From Cellvibrio sp. PSBB006 (lineage in GTDB: Bacteria; Pseudomonadota; Gammaproteobacteria; Pseudomonadales; Cellvibrionaceae), in assembly GCF_002162135.1 (NCBI RefSeq), contig NZ_CP021382.1:2912001-2976000 (forward strand): a stretch of 64,000 bases of DNA. Reading direction: 5' to 3'. The notes beneath the pieces are model-generated. The model ran no database searches. It was not told where the DNA came from and saw only the letters and a program-made list of their open reading frames with translations. The position numbers were made by a program, and so were the translations under genes. Shown piece by piece: positions 54,718 to 62,400 of this stretch (positions are counted from its first letter, which is position 1; each line of letters starts with the position of its first letter).

Positions 54718-56754
54718 GTGAAATTATTCAATAATACCGCTGCAGTTAAGTATCTACTTCCCCTATCACTCACACTGATCCTGTCCGCCTGCGGCAGCGA
54801 CGATGACAACGATGGAGAGGTGCGTGACCTGCGCGCCGATCTGAATCAGGCGCAACAGGAAATTGATTCACTGAATGACGAGATTACCGATCTCGAAGAA
54901 CAACTTGATGATTTGCAGAATCCACCAGCAGAAGATGGCGCGCCACTGACCATGACGATTCTGCATATGAACGACCACCATTCGCATATCGCGGCTGAAG
55001 CCTTTGATTACGATGTTTCTGGTTTGGCATTGACGGCGCGCACCGCTGCCGATGCGGAAATCAGCGAAGTGTCGGTAACCTACGGCGGCTTCCCGATGTT
55101 GGTATCGCTGTTTGATAGTCTCGCGGCACAATCAACCAATCCGATAAAAATTCATGCGGGCGATGCCATCACCGGCACCCTCTATTATTCCCTGTTCAAT
55201 GGTGCCGCCGATGCCGCCATGATGAACCAGGTGTGTTTCGACATGTTTGCACTGGGCAACCACGAATTTGATAACGGTGACCAGGGCCTGGCAAATTTTC
55301 TGGATGACCTGCAAGCCGGTGCCTGCACGACACCCGTGTTAGCGGCCAACGTCGAGCCGGGTGAAACCTCGGCAATCCGCGATGGCTATATCCAGCCTTA
55401 CCTGATCCGCGACATCCAGGGACAAAAAGTGGGATTTATCGGCATCGACATCGCCGACAAAACCAAAAACTCGTCCAAGCCCGATGCCGATACCAACTTC
55501 CTCGACGAAACCACTACAGCACAAACCTATATTGATGAACTGCACGAACAAGGCGTTAATAAAATTGTATTGGTCACTCACTACCAATATGAAAACGATA
55601 AATTACTCGCTGCAAATCTGAGTGGTGTGGATGTCATTGTCGGTGGCGATTCGCATACCTTGCTCGGCGGCGAAACCTTTACCAGCCTCGGCTTTAACCC
55701 CGCCGGCGGATACCCGACCGTGGCAACCAATCTGGACGGCGATACCGTGTGTATTGTGCAAGCCTGGGAGTACGCGCACCTGCTCGGCAAACTGGAAGTG
55801 AATTTTGATGGCGAAGGTAAAGTAACTGCCTGTAACGGCATGCCTTATATACCCGTTGCTGACAACTTCAGCTACGCCTACGCCGACGGTGATGACCGTA
55901 TGCTGAATGCCAGCGATGCGTTTAAGGTGCGTCAGCAAATCACCAAATTACCGGAAGTTGTTGCGGTTGTGCCCGATGCAACCACGGCGAGTGTGTTGAG
56001 TGTTTACAACGACGAAGTCAGCGTACTCGAACAACAGGTTATCGGCAGCGCCGCTGACGATTTATGCCTGGTGCGCTTTCCCGGTGAAAGCCGCTCAACA
56101 ATTTGTGATGCCAGCGTGACCGCTGAATTCGGTAGCGATATTTCCAACATCATCGCCAAAGCGTTTATGACGGTTACGCCCACCGCCGATATCGCCATTC
56201 AAAATGGTGGCGGCGTGCGCACCGACGTAGCCGCTGGTGATATTACCTTTGCTGAAGCCGTCAACGTGTTGCCTTTCACCAACACATTGGTCACGCTCGA
56301 CATGACCGGCGCACAAATTAAAGCAGTCCTGGAAGATGCTATGACCAACGCCCTGCGTGTCGGCGGATCAAGCGGTGCCTACCCCTACGCTTCCGGTTTG
56401 CGTTACCACATCGACGCATCAGCAGCAGACGGTTCGCGCGTATCCAATATTGAAGTTAATTCACGCGTTAGTGGTGAATGGACGGCCATCAGCGACACTG
56501 AAACCTACACCGTAGTCACCAATGATTTTATCGCCTCCGGCCAGGACGGTTACGCCACCTTCGGCGAATTGTTTGATGCAGGTGAATACGTGAATACCTT
56601 CACCTTGTATACCCAGGCATTTATTGACTACATCGAACAGTTGGCAGCCAACGGCGATGCGCTGGAAAAATTACCGGTGAGTGAATACAGCACGCAACAA
56701 TATATTGGGCGTGATGCTTGCAACCACAGCACCGAGACTTGTACCGGGTATTAA
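54718..56754 (+). CDS. 5'-nucleotidase/metallophosphatase lipoprotein (UshA/NutA-like)
   Basis: A 678-residue lipoprotein that probably dephosphorylates nucleotides at the cell surface or in the periplasm. Signal peptide with lipobox LILSAC (Cys25), a short acidic coiled coil (~34-68), a metallophosphatase domain with ILHMNDHHSHI, AGDAITGT, GNHEFDNGDQ, VTHYQYE and GGDSHTLL, and a C-terminal 5'-nucleotidase domain with QNGGGVRTDVAAGDITFAEA. It starts with GTG at 54718, with GGAG eight bases upstream. The next gene is a secreted nuclease behind Pho-box repeats, so the two would degrade extracellular nucleic acid and recover phosphate. A Pho-box-like CCGTCAT (54616) is only weakly matched. Confidence 0.88.
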   Translation: MKLFNNTAAVKYLLPLSLTLILSACGSDDDNDGEVRDLRADLNQAQQEIDSLNDEITDLEEQLDDLQNPPAEDGAPLTMTILHMNDHHSHIAAEAFDYDVSGLALTARTAADAEISEVSVTYGGFPMLVSLFDSLAAQSTNPIKIHAGDAITGTLYYSLFNGAADAAMMNQVCFDMFALGNHEFDNGDQGLANFLDDLQAGACTTPVLAANVEPGETSAIRDGYIQPYLIRDIQGQKVGFIGIDIADKTKNSSKPDADTNFLDETTTAQTYIDELHEQGVNKIVLVTHYQYENDKLLAANLSGVDVIVGGDSHTLLGGETFTSLGFNPAGGYPTVATNLDGDTVCIVQAWEYAHLLGKLEVNFDGEGKVTACNGMPYIPVADNFSYAYADGDDRMLNASDAFKVRQQITKLPEVVAVVPDATTASVLSVYNDEVSVLEQQVIGSAADDLCLVRFPGESRSTICDASVTAEFGSDISNIIAKAFMTVTPTADIAIQNGGGVRTDVAAGDITFAEAVNVLPFTNTLVTLDMTGAQIKAVLEDAMTNALRVGGSSGAYPYASGLRYHIDASAADGSRVSNIEVNSRVSGEWTAISDTETYTVVTNDFIASGQDGYATFGELFDAGEYVNTFTLYTQAFIDYIEQLAANGDALEKLPVSEYSTQQYIGRDACNHSTETCTGY

Positions 56755-56862
56755 TTAACGCTTATTCCAAAGGATGAATATAGGGCTGCAGGGATGCCAG
56801 CCCATTATCTGATTTTTTTCCACGGACGAACTACACCCATCGCAAGGTCGCGACCTGCTTTC

Positions 56863-56913
56863 CTGTCATAAATCTGCGTTATTTCTGTCATCAATTGATC
56901 ACAGCACTGTCAC
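56863..56913 (+). promoter_or_regulatory. Pho-box array
   Basis: CTGTCAT (56863), CTGCGTT (56874), CTGTCAT (56885) and CTGTCAC (56907) start at 11-bp intervals or double that, with A/T-rich 4-bp spacers between the first three. This is the known geometry of PhoB sites (direct CTGTCAT repeats of 7 bp plus 4). It lies 58-108 bp upstream of the nuclease start and suggests induction by phosphate starvation. Confidence 0.78.
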
Positions 56914-56970
56914 GGCTGCCGATCAACATACGTGCGCTTTTTCCAATAATGTTTAACAGGAGCCGCCGCT

Positions 56971-59900
56971 ATGCAATGGACATCTGATCCCATTCGTTTA
57001 TTACGTCACATCTTAATAACTGCACTCTTGTCCAGCAGCTCGCTGGCCAGTGCGGATTTGTTTTTTTCTGAATACATCGAAGGTTCGAGCAACAACAAAG
57101 CCCTGGAAATTTATAACAACACCGGCGCTACCGTTGATCTGTCTGCTTATGAAGTACAGATGTTTTTCAACGGCAACACCAATGCTGCATTAACGATTGC
57201 GTTGCAAGGCACTTTGCCAGATGGTGAGGTGTATGTGTTGGCCCACAGCGCAGCCCATCCCGATATCCTTGCCGTAGCCGATCAAACCAACGGCGCTGGT
57301 TGGTTTAACGGCGATGATGCCGTCGCGTTATTGTACGGCGGCAATCCGATTGATGTGATCGGCCAGATCGGCGTTGATCCAGGTTCACAGTGGGGCACTG
57401 GCGATACGGCTACCGCCAATAAAACCTTACGCCGCATGACGTCGGTAACCGAGGGCGATGCCGATGGTTATGATGCTTTTGATCCTGCGCAACAGTGGGA
57501 AGGTTTTGCGCAAGACACTTTCGCTGACCTTGGCCAGTATCTTGGTAGCAGCAATCCCGGTACAACGACACTATTAATCAACGAAGTAGATGCGGATACC
57601 GCCGGCACAGACACGCTGGAATTTATTGAATTGTTTGACGGCGGTGCCGGTTTTACCTCATTGGATGGTTTTGTGCTGGTGCTGTTTAACGGCAGCAACG
57701 ATCTCAGCTACAACACCATTGACCTTACCGGTTATACCACCAATGCCGAGGGTTATTTTGTGGTTGGCAATGAAGCGGTTGCCAATGTCGATTTTGTTGT
57801 GCCGTCCAACGCTATTCAAAACGGCGCCGATGCCGTTGCGTTGTACCAGACTGATGCGAGCAACTTCCCTAACGGCAGCAACATCACCGTCGAGAATTTA
57901 ATTGATGCAATCGTCTACGGCACCAGCGATGCCGATGATGTGGAATTATTGGCACTGCTTAATACCGACGAGCCGCAGGTGGATGAAAATGCAAACAGCG
58001 ATGGTGTCATGCAATCCAGCCAGCGTTGCCCGAACGGCAGCGGCGGTCTGCGTAACACCAGCCATTATGGCCAGGCATTACCGACACCCGGCGCAGCCAA
58101 CCAATGCGCACCGGTAGTTGTCGACCAATGCGGCATGCCCGCCACCAAAATTCACACGATTCAGGGTGATGGCGCTACCAGCAGTTTTATCGGCACCACA
58201 CAAACCATTGAAGGCGTCGTGGTAGGTGACTTCCAGGGCAGCGATCGCCTGAGTGGCTTTTTTGTGCAGGAAGAAGACAGCGACCGCGATAACAATTCGC
58301 TCACCTCGGAAGGTATTTTTATTTTTGATAGCACCAATGCGATGACCATCAACGCCGGTGACCTGGTACGCATTACCGGTAACGTCAGTGAATATTTCAA
58401 CATGACGCAAATCACGGCGGCGAGCATGCAAGTGTGTGCCACCGGTGTCAGCGTTACGCCGAGCGTCCTGGTTTTACCGGTAACTACTCTCAGCGATCTG
58501 GAAAATCATGAAGGCATGTCTATTGTGGTTCAGCAAGATCTGACCGTGACGGAGAATTACAATCTGGGTCGCTACGGTGAGCTGGTATTGTCCGCCGATG
58601 GCCGCTTGTTTAATCCGACCCAAGTTGCAATGCCAGGTGCAGCAGCACAAGCCGTTGCAGCGCAAAATAATCTGCGTCGCATTTTGTTGGACGATGGCAG
58701 TGGTCGCCAGAATCCGGCCGTCATTCCTTATCCCGCACCGGAATTATCAGCCTACAATACGGTGCGTTCCGGCGATCGCGTTACTGGCTTGCAAGGCGTA
58801 TTGCACTATTCATTTGATGAGTACCGCATTCAACCCACCAGCACGCCGATCTTTGTACCGGATAATGCACGCACACCTGAACCGGATCTACCGGGCAGCG
58901 GCAGTTTGAAGATTGCTTCTTTCAATGTGCTGAATTATTTCAATGGCGATGGCCTCGGCGGTGGTTTCCCCACCTCGCGCGGCGCTAACACACCGGAAGA
59001 ATTTGCACGGCAACGCGCAAAGATTATCGCGGCACTGGTAGCGATGGATGCCGATATCGTTGGCCTGATCGAAATTGAAAACGATGGCTACGGTCCGCAA
59101 AGTGCGATTCAGGATCTGGTGAATGGTTTGTATGATGCCGGGCTGGATTATGCTGTGGTGAATCCCGGTGTTGCACAAATCGGCACCGATGAAATTACCG
59201 TCGGTTTCATCTACAAACCAGAAACGGTGGAGCTGATAAACGCGTCGGCAATTCTCGATTCATCCATCGATCCACGTTTTATCGATAACAAAAATCGTCC
59301 GGTACTGGCGCAGAGTTTTCGTGAAATTGCCACGCAAGGTGTGGTGACACTTGCGGTTACGCACTTGAAATCCAAAGGCTCTGATTGCAACGACCTGAGT
59401 GATCCCGATACCGGCGATGGCCAGGGCAATTGCAACCTCACTCGCACTGCGGCCGCTGAGGCTATGGCCGATTGGTTGGCCAACGATCCCACCAATAGTG
59501 ACGACACAGACGTGCTGATCATGGGCGACCTGAATGCCTACGCCAAGGAAGATCCGATTACTACCATCGAAGCAGCGGGCTACGTTAATCTGCTGAAGGA
59601 TTTTTCCGGTGACCTCGCCTACTCCTACGTGTTCACCGGCCTCGCCGGTTACCTCGACCACGCGCTGGCCAGTAATAGTTTGCGCAGCCAGGTCACTGGC
59701 GCTGTCGATTGGCATGTCAACGCCGATGAGCCGCGCGTGTTGGATTATAACGAGGAGTTTAAAACACCAGAGCAAGTCATCAGCTTGTACAGCCCGGAAG
59801 CCTGGCGCGCTTCGGACCACGATCCTTTGATTATTGAACTGGCATTGACGGCGCCACAGCCGGAAGCGGTGCGCGGTGATTTTAATGAGGATCAAAAAAT

Positions 59901-60051
59901 TAATGGTAAGGATTTGAAATTGTTGTTGCGTAATCTTGGTAAGAAAATTACCGATAGCAACAGTCAGTTTGATTTGAATGATGATGGACGGATCAGTTTG
60001 TTGGATATGCTGATCTGGACATTGTGGTTGGCGCAGAGTAAGCATTCGTAG
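56971..60051 (+). CDS. Secreted ExeM/NucH-type nuclease with LTD domains and a C-terminal dockerin-like pair
   Basis: A 1026-residue secreted protein. Signal peptide ~1-28 (LASA). Lamin-tail-like domain ~29-190 (FFSEYIEGSSNNKALEIYNN), a second related domain ~197-375 (LLINEVDADTAGTDTLEFIE), an OB-fold region ~392-500 (IEGVVVGDF, GFFVQEED), and an endonuclease/exonuclease/phosphatase domain ~644-960 with ASFNVLNYF, GLIEIENDG, VTHLKSKGSDC, MGDLNAYAKED and RASDHDPLI. The final ~60 residues hold two Ca-binding loops, DFNEDQKINGKDL and DLNDDGRISLLDM, of dockerin type I. Likely an extracellular DNase feeding phosphate acquisition with the 5'-nucleotidase. A hairpin follows at 60063. Confidence 0.9.
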   Translation: MQWTSDPIRLLRHILITALLSSSSLASADLFFSEYIEGSSNNKALEIYNNTGATVDLSAYEVQMFFNGNTNAALTIALQGTLPDGEVYVLAHSAAHPDILAVADQTNGAGWFNGDDAVALLYGGNPIDVIGQIGVDPGSQWGTGDTATANKTLRRMTSVTEGDADGYDAFDPAQQWEGFAQDTFADLGQYLGSSNPGTTTLLINEVDADTAGTDTLEFIELFDGGAGFTSLDGFVLVLFNGSNDLSYNTIDLTGYTTNAEGYFVVGNEAVANVDFVVPSNAIQNGADAVALYQTDASNFPNGSNITVENLIDAIVYGTSDADDVELLALLNTDEPQVDENANSDGVMQSSQRCPNGSGGLRNTSHYGQALPTPGAANQCAPVVVDQCGMPATKIHTIQGDGATSSFIGTTQTIEGVVVGDFQGSDRLSGFFVQEEDSDRDNNSLTSEGIFIFDSTNAMTINAGDLVRITGNVSEYFNMTQITAASMQVCATGVSVTPSVLVLPVTTLSDLENHEGMSIVVQQDLTVTENYNLGRYGELVLSADGRLFNPTQVAMPGAAAQAVAAQNNLRRILLDDGSGRQNPAVIPYPAPELSAYNTVRSGDRVTGLQGVLHYSFDEYRIQPTSTPIFVPDNARTPEPDLPGSGSLKIASFNVLNYFNGDGLGGGFPTSRGANTPEEFARQRAKIIAALVAMDADIVGLIEIENDGYGPQSAIQDLVNGLYDAGLDYAVVNPGVAQIGTDEITVGFIYKPETVELINASAILDSSIDPRFIDNKNRPVLAQSFREIATQGVVTLAVTHLKSKGSDCNDLSDPDTGDGQGNCNLTRTAAAEAMADWLANDPTNSDDTDVLIMGDLNAYAKEDPITTIEAAGYVNLLKDFSGDLAYSYVFTGLAGYLDHALASNSLRSQVTGAVDWHVNADEPRVLDYNEEFKTPEQVISLYSPEAWRASDHDPLIIELALTAPQPEAVRGDFNEDQKINGKDLKLLLRNLGKKITDSNSQFDLNDDGRISLLDMLIWTLWLAQSKHS

Positions 60052-60062
60052 TAATGATAACG

Positions 60063-60091
60063 ACCTCAGGAGAGTCGAGCTCTCCTGAGGT
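60063..60091 (+). terminator. Hairpin after the nuclease gene
   Basis: ACCTCAGGAGAG-TCGAG-CTCTCCTGAGGT, a perfect 12-bp stem with a 5-nt loop, 11 bp after the stop, followed by TTCAC. Probable terminator, though the T-run is short. Confidence 0.7.
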
Positions 60092-60127
60092 TTCACTTAA
60101 CCGTTTCGATATTTACTTCGTAGTCCG

Positions 60128-60231
60128 TTTGGCATTAGGGCGTTGGTTTCGAAAACGCATAAATACGTCCCTGTAGCTCCCTCAATTCATCCGTGAATTG
60201 AGGGTTTCGAAACCAACGCCCTAACACCAAA
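60128..60231 (+). repeat. Three-stem structured element, copy C
   Basis: Outer arms 60135-60154 and 60205-60224 pair over 20 bp without mismatch, extended past a 2x2 internal loop by TTTGG/CCAAA (60128-60132 and 60227-60231). The 50-nt loop begins ACGC, then hairpin 1 TACG-TCCC-TGTA (60164-60175) and hairpin 2 with an 11-bp perfect stem CCCTCAATTCA/TGAATTGAGGG over TCCG (60179-60204). Stem sequences differ from copies A and B while the unpaired words are the same. Confidence 0.9.
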
Positions 60232-60408
60232 CTTGCACCGAGCAATACGGCAGATCTATTCCACAATTGAGCAAAGCATCTTTCCCATTGCCCTCCATCG
60301 CAGGAAGTCACACCTCAAATCTGCTATGCTTCCAACATTCCCGAAACGCTGATCTCAAGGTTTTAGCATGGAGGCGCTTCGGTGATTGTCATTGCGTCAG
60401 GAGCGGCC

Positions 60409-60660
60409 ATGAATCCTTTGTTAAAGAAATTATTGATCATTCCCGTGTTAGGGGGTCTGGTGCTGTTGGGTTATGGCTTTGTCAACCTGATGGATATGAT
60501 GAAGACGTTTGAGAGCGATGCCTGGGTTCTGCCGATCTTTACCCTTGGACTGTTGGCGGTGGTGCCTATCGTTATCTTTATGGTTGCCCGCGATGATATT
60601 GAAGATCCCGATCATGACGATGAGGATGATCCGGATGACCACGACCGTAGGTCGGATTAG
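60409..60660 (+). CDS. Small membrane protein ending inside a REP element
   Basis: An 83-residue protein with two TM helices (LLIIPVLGGLVLLGYGFVNL, WVLPIFTLGLLAVVPIVIFM) and an acidic tail (DDIEDPDHDDEDDPDDHD). AGGAG precedes the ATG at 60409, which is preferred over an upstream in-frame ATG at 60382. The last residues (RRSD) and the TAG stop are encoded by the REP copy at 60647, so the original C-terminus was probably replaced or extended when the element inserted. Function unknown. Confidence 0.72.
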   Translation: MNPLLKKLLIIPVLGGLVLLGYGFVNLMDMMKTFESDAWVLPIFTLGLLAVVPIVIFMVARDDIEDPDHDDEDDPDDHDRRSD

Positions 60661-60676
60661 CGTAGCGTAATCCGAT
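60647..60676 (+). repeat. REP element (doublet partner 1)
   Basis: GTAG head, GTCGGATTA-GCGTAGCG-TAATCCGAT (last base changed), overlapping the end of the small membrane protein gene; paired with the inverted copy at 60715-60747 across 38 bp. Confidence 0.85.
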
Positions 60677-60714
60677 ATTCCGAACCTGCCAAAAATTTCC
60701 TTCTGAAAATCTGC

Positions 60715-60747
60715 GTCGGATTACGCCTGACGGCTAATCCGACCTAC
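60715..60747 (-). repeat. REP element (doublet partner 2)
   Basis: GTCGGATTA-CGCCTGACGGC-TAATCCGAC and CTAC end, in front of the Rrf2 regulator gene. Confidence 0.83.
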
Positions 60748-60812
60748 GGGGTTGTGTCTTGCCGCATCATGTAATAACATTTGTTACATGACATCCACAT
60801 ACGGTTTTTCTT

Positions 60813-61256
60813 ATGAAACGTGACAGCAGGCTTTCCGGTGTTCTTCACGTGCTCCTTCACATGGCGGAGAGCGACGAGCCGCAGACGTCCGAGGCCTTGG
60901 CCAGGATGATGCAGACTAATCCGGTGGTGATTCGCCGCATTCTTGGCGGGCTGCGTGAGCAGAAACTGGTGCATTCCGAGAAGGGTCACGGTGGTGGTTG
61001 GCGAATTTCCTGCGACCTGAACAAGATTACCCTGCACGATATTTATCTCGCCCTCGGTTCACCGACGATGCTTGCTATGGGCAATCGCACCGAGTCGCCG
61101 GGCTGTCTGGTGGAAGAGGCGGTGAATGCGGCGATGAATCAGGCATTTCACGATGCCGAAACATTATTGCTTAGCCGTTTTCGCGAAGTAACGCTGGCAC
61201 AGTTGAGCAAGGATTTTCATCGGCGCATGCAGAAACGCAAAAGCACTTGCTCGTAG
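60813..61256 (+). CDS. Rrf2-family transcriptional regulator
   Basis: A 147-residue Rrf2 winged-helix regulator. The DNA-binding part (RLSGVLHVLLHMAESDEP, NPVVIRRILGGLREQKLVHS) is typical. The usual three Fe-S cysteines of IscR-type Rrf2 proteins are not present; one Cys (SPGCLVEEAV) and one near the end remain, as in the YwnA/CymR-like group. Located directly upstream of a disulfide oxidoreductase gene in the same direction, so it probably controls it. Confidence 0.86.
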   Translation: MKRDSRLSGVLHVLLHMAESDEPQTSEALARMMQTNPVVIRRILGGLREQKLVHSEKGHGGGWRISCDLNKITLHDIYLALGSPTMLAMGNRTESPGCLVEEAVNAAMNQAFHDAETLLLSRFREVTLAQLSKDFHRRMQKRKSTCS

Positions 61257-61333
61257 AAAATATTTTTCGCGTACCGCTAAAGATAAGGCACAACGCAAAT
61301 TTTTTATTGATTCGTCATTAACAGGGGTAGGTT

Positions 61334-62224
61334 ATGTTCGACGTTATTATCCTGGGCGGCAGTTATTCCGGCATGGCCGCTGCATTACAACTTGCGCGGG
61401 GCCGGCGCTCCGTGCTGGTGATTGACGCCGGCGTAAGGCGCAATCGATTTGCCAGCGCTTCCCACGGTTTGCTCGGTCAGGATGGCAAAACACCTGACGA
61501 AATCGCCAGCAATGCCAAAGCGCAATTGCTCGAATATCCCTGTGTCACCTGGCGCGACGGAACAGCCTCATCGGCCGAAAAAAACGGTGAACACTTTGTG
61601 GTAAAAACCGATAGCAATGAAACCTTTATCGGCAAGCGTTTGATATTGGCGCTGGGTGTACGCGATAACATTCCCGGCATTCCGGGATTAAAAGAACGCT
61701 GGGGCCAATCTGTTTTCCATTGTCCGTATTGCCACGGTTATGAATTAAATAACGGCCATCTGGGTGTGATTGCAACCAGTGAAATGTCCATGCATCAGGC
61801 ATTGATGATTCCGGACTGGGGTATCACAACGTTTTTTATCAACGGCGTCTTTGAACCTGATGAGGAACAACAGCGGCAGTTAGCTGTGCGCAATGTCTCG
61901 ATTGAAAAAGAACTGATCACTGATATTTCCGGCCACGCCATCGTCACCTTGCGCGACGGTCGTATGATTTCATTAGCCGGATTGTTTGTCGCGAGCAAAG
62001 TCTCTGTATCGAGTCCCCTGGCAGAACAACTCGGTTGCGATCTGGAAGAAAGTCCACTCGGTTTTATCATTAAAACAGATGCACTTAAAGAGACGAGCAT
62101 TCGCCATGTGTTTGCCTGCGGCGATGCGGCTCGCGCAGCGGGGAATGTAACCTTTGCCATTGCCGACGGTGTCATGGCCGGCACCGCCGCCCATCGCTCA
62201 CTCATGCTCGAAGGCTTGCACTAA
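61334..62224 (+). CDS. FAD-dependent disulfide oxidoreductase (GliT/thioredoxin-reductase-like)
   Basis: A 296-residue flavoprotein of the low-molecular-weight thioredoxin-reductase fold. FAD-binding DVIILGGSYSGMAAAL at the start, a redox CxxC in FHCPYCHGYE (Cys130, Cys133), and FACGDAARAAGN near the C-terminus. The CPYCHGYE motif resembles GliT/HlmI-type dithiol oxidases rather than TrxB (CATC). The usual second GxGxxA NADPH site is degenerate (LGVIATSEMSMHQAL), suggesting it may use oxygen or another acceptor. Paired with an Rrf2 regulator upstream. Confidence 0.82.
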   Translation: MFDVIILGGSYSGMAAALQLARGRRSVLVIDAGVRRNRFASASHGLLGQDGKTPDEIASNAKAQLLEYPCVTWRDGTASSAEKNGEHFVVKTDSNETFIGKRLILALGVRDNIPGIPGLKERWGQSVFHCPYCHGYELNNGHLGVIATSEMSMHQALMIPDWGITTFFINGVFEPDEEQQRQLAVRNVSIEKELITDISGHAIVTLRDGRMISLAGLFVASKVSVSSPLAEQLGCDLEESPLGFIIKTDALKETSIRHVFACGDAARAAGNVTFAIADGVMAGTAAHRSLMLEGLH

Positions 62225-62231
62225 CCCACCC

Positions 62232-62264
62232 GTAGGTCGGATTAGCCGCAAGGCGTAATCCGAC
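62232..62264 (+). repeat. REP element
   Basis: GTAG head and GTCGGATTA-GCCGCAAGGC-G-TAATCCGAC, 8 bp after the oxidoreductase stop. The loop can form a short stem. Confidence 0.85.
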
Positions 62265-62400
62265 ATCTTTCTGGCAAATGCGAAAAATTTCCCAACAAAA
62301 AAATCACCACCATGCGCCCTTAAAAAATAAAAGATTCAAAGCCCCCAAAACACCTGATATGGTTTGAACTCATTATTCATACCCCAGGACACTGCCCTTT

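Larger units (their letters stand above)
60052..60408. other. Intergenic region with structured copy C
   Basis: 357 bp holding a terminator-like hairpin, the three-stem element copy C and the leader of the small membrane protein gene. No additional gene seen. Confidence 0.6.

Noticed and set aside
59260..60096. 278-residue minus-strand frame
   Set aside because: Shadow of the nuclease gene, Gln/Ile-rich with no domain.
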